DNA of 15,187 bases from an uncultured Oscillospiraceae bacterium (GTDB taxonomy: Bacteria > Bacillota > Clostridia > Oscillospirales > Oscillospiraceae). The notes beneath the pieces are model-generated. The model was not told the DNA's origin, searched no databases, and worked only from the letters and a program-made list of their open reading frames with translations. The position numbers and the translations under genes are program-made. This document shows, in pieces, positions 14,179 to 15,187 of the stretch. Every line of letters begins with the position of its first letter. Within the stretch, counting starts at the first letter, position 1. The stretch spans positions 1 to 15,187 of the forward strand of contig CAKTIH010000047.1 of the NCBI GenBank assembly GCA_934565615.1, given 5' to 3'.

Positions 14179-15155
14179 ACGGGAAAGCGCTGTTTGAAGC
14201 GTTGTCGTATATCGACTCCGACATTATCATCTCAGCGGACGCAGCAATGGAGGGCAAAGTTCAATACATACCAAAGAGAAAAACGTGGAAAACGCTGCTT
14301 ATTGCTGCCGTTATCGCGTCGCTCCTCACTGTAAGCGCCGCAGCGACCGGCTGGTTCGGCCTTGAGGGGCACGTCCTCGGCAAGCTTCTGCCGACGGAGA
14401 CTGCCGGGATAACCGTTCACACGCTGCAATATATACCGGAGAACGAATTTCTCTGGATATCCGCCGTGAGCAGTCCGGAAGCGCCTGAGTTCAAGGCGCA
14501 GCAGGAGTGGGGGCAATACACCGCGGATTATCTTGCGTCAAAGGAAAACGACGAAGAGTGGCGCGAATATTATTCAAGCTCGGTCGATTCGTGGACGATG
14601 GAACAGGGCGATATCGCGCGTATATACAGGCTGCTTGATGACGAAATGCTGGCTGAGCTCAAGCGGATTGCCGCGGAATACGGACTTAAGCTGCACGACA
14701 GCGATGACTTCATTGTAAATTCCCCGGAGTCGATCAAGCCGGATTGGCTAAGCAAGTTTCAGCCGGAGACAGATATGTACGAATACATCGGCATATATGA
14801 GGACGGCAGCTTTTATATGCATGCCTATGCAGATTGTGCGTCCTATGCCGAACGTTCTGACTATACCACATCATATTCCGTTATACTCTGCCGCAAGGGA
14901 ACCGTTCCGCCGCCTGCCGTGATTGAGGAGAACGCCGATAAATACGCAGAGCGCACAGAGTGGTCATATACGACCTCACGCGGCGAGGAGCTGTCTCTGA
15001 CGCATATTCCGGGCTATAACGGCTGGAGCTCATTGTATATAAGCTATACATACGACGACGGATATCTGCTGATCGACGCTGGACTTTATGATGTTCAGGA
15101 TCTGTCGCAGACGGAAGCCTTCGCCGAACGCTTTGATTACTCTGCTATCGGCTAA
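14175..15155 (+). CDS. Single-pass membrane protein, probable anti-sigma factor
   Basis: Function is inferred from context. The 326-residue product starts with a short cytoplasmic region (LFEALSYIDSDIIISADAA) resembling the IDxxYIxEA-type N-termini found in proteins paired with this sigma family. One membrane segment follows (about residues 39-57, LLIAAVIASLLTVSAAATGW). The large C-terminal part (about 60-326) is predicted outside the cell. It is rich in Tyr, Trp, Asp and Glu, with alternating strands, and ends in a DGYLLIDAGLYDVQDLSQTEAF... block that faintly resembles DUF4367-type extracellular domains; I cannot confirm that. It is translationally coupled to the sigma gene by ATGA. It may hold the sigma factor at the membrane and sense an outside signal. 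Confidence 0.7.
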   Translation: MNGKALFEALSYIDSDIIISADAAMEGKVQYIPKRKTWKTLLIAAVIASLLTVSAAATGWFGLEGHVLGKLLPTETAGITVHTLQYIPENEFLWISAVSSPEAPEFKAQQEWGQYTADYLASKENDEEWREYYSSSVDSWTMEQGDIARIYRLLDDEMLAELKRIAAEYGLKLHDSDDFIVNSPESIKPDWLSKFQPETDMYEYIGIYEDGSFYMHAYADCASYAERSDYTTSYSVILCRKGTVPPPAVIEENADKYAERTEWSYTTSRGEELSLTHIPGYNGWSSLYISYTYDDGYLLIDAGLYDVQDLSQTEAFAERFDYSAIG

Positions 15156-15187
15156 TATCAGAAAAAGCACCACTCACGGCTATGCTG
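15156..15187. other. Short end region without recognised feature
   Basis: The final 32 bases after the last stop codon contain no recognisable gene start, terminator stem or repeat. A terminator could begin beyond the edge. Confidence 0.5.

Noticed and set aside
1..15187. CRISPR arrays, insertion sequences, tRNA or rRNA genes, phage genes
   Set aside because: No spaced repeats, transposase motifs, tRNA-like folds or phage proteins were seen in reading both strands.

Overview
The window reads as chromosomal DNA of an endospore-forming Clostridia-class Firmicute. The evidence is the spoIIIA operon, the conserved clostridial/bacillar run nusB-xseA-xseB-ispA-dxs-tlyA-nadK-argR-recN, a tyrosine T-box riboswitch, and an ECF-like sigma/anti-sigma pair of a type common in gut Clostridia. 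The moderately high G+C and frequent ATA and AGC codons would fit an Oscillospiraceae/Ruminococcaceae-like lineage, but that placement is inference. All genes are on the + strand and packing is very tight, with several ATGA stop/start overlaps.

Region 1 (1-2520): the end of the spoIIIA operon, spoIIIAE (5' end cut by the window edge), AF, AG and AH, closed by a clear intrinsic terminator. These proteins build the channel between mother cell and forespore. SpoIIIAG is very short and seems to lack the insertion that forms the beta-triangle of the Bacillus subtilis ring.

Region 2 (2521-11581): a housekeeping run starting with an Asp23-family gene and nusB, followed by exonuclease VII (xseA, xseB), isoprenoid precursor genes (ispA, dxs), a TlyA-type RNA methyltransferase, NAD kinase, the arginine repressor and recN. 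Spacing and overlaps suggest one transcription unit. Compared with B. subtilis, accB, accC and folD are absent from this interval, and recN is not followed by spoIVB and spo0A.

Region 3 (11578-13575): a perfect sigma-A promoter whose -35 box overlaps the recN stop codon drives a roughly 270-nt leader. The leader is a T-box with specifier UAC (Tyr), an antiterminator with UGGU in its bulge, and a strong terminator. It controls a small cysteine-rich C_GCAxxG_C_C-family gene and tyrS, and the unit ends at a long terminator hairpin. The expected logic is that uncharged tRNA-Tyr opens expression of tyrosyl-tRNA synthetase and its co-transcribed neighbour.

Region 4 (13576-15187): a sigma-70-like factor with a TTG start, overlapping by ATGA a single-pass membrane protein that is probably its anti-sigma factor or sensor. 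The last 32 bases hold nothing I can identify.

No mobile elements, CRISPR arrays, tRNAs or rRNAs were seen. I did not find a wholly new system. The items most worth a second look are the minimal SpoIIIAG, the tyrosine T-box operon that includes a putative redox protein, and the uncharacterised sigma/membrane-protein pair.
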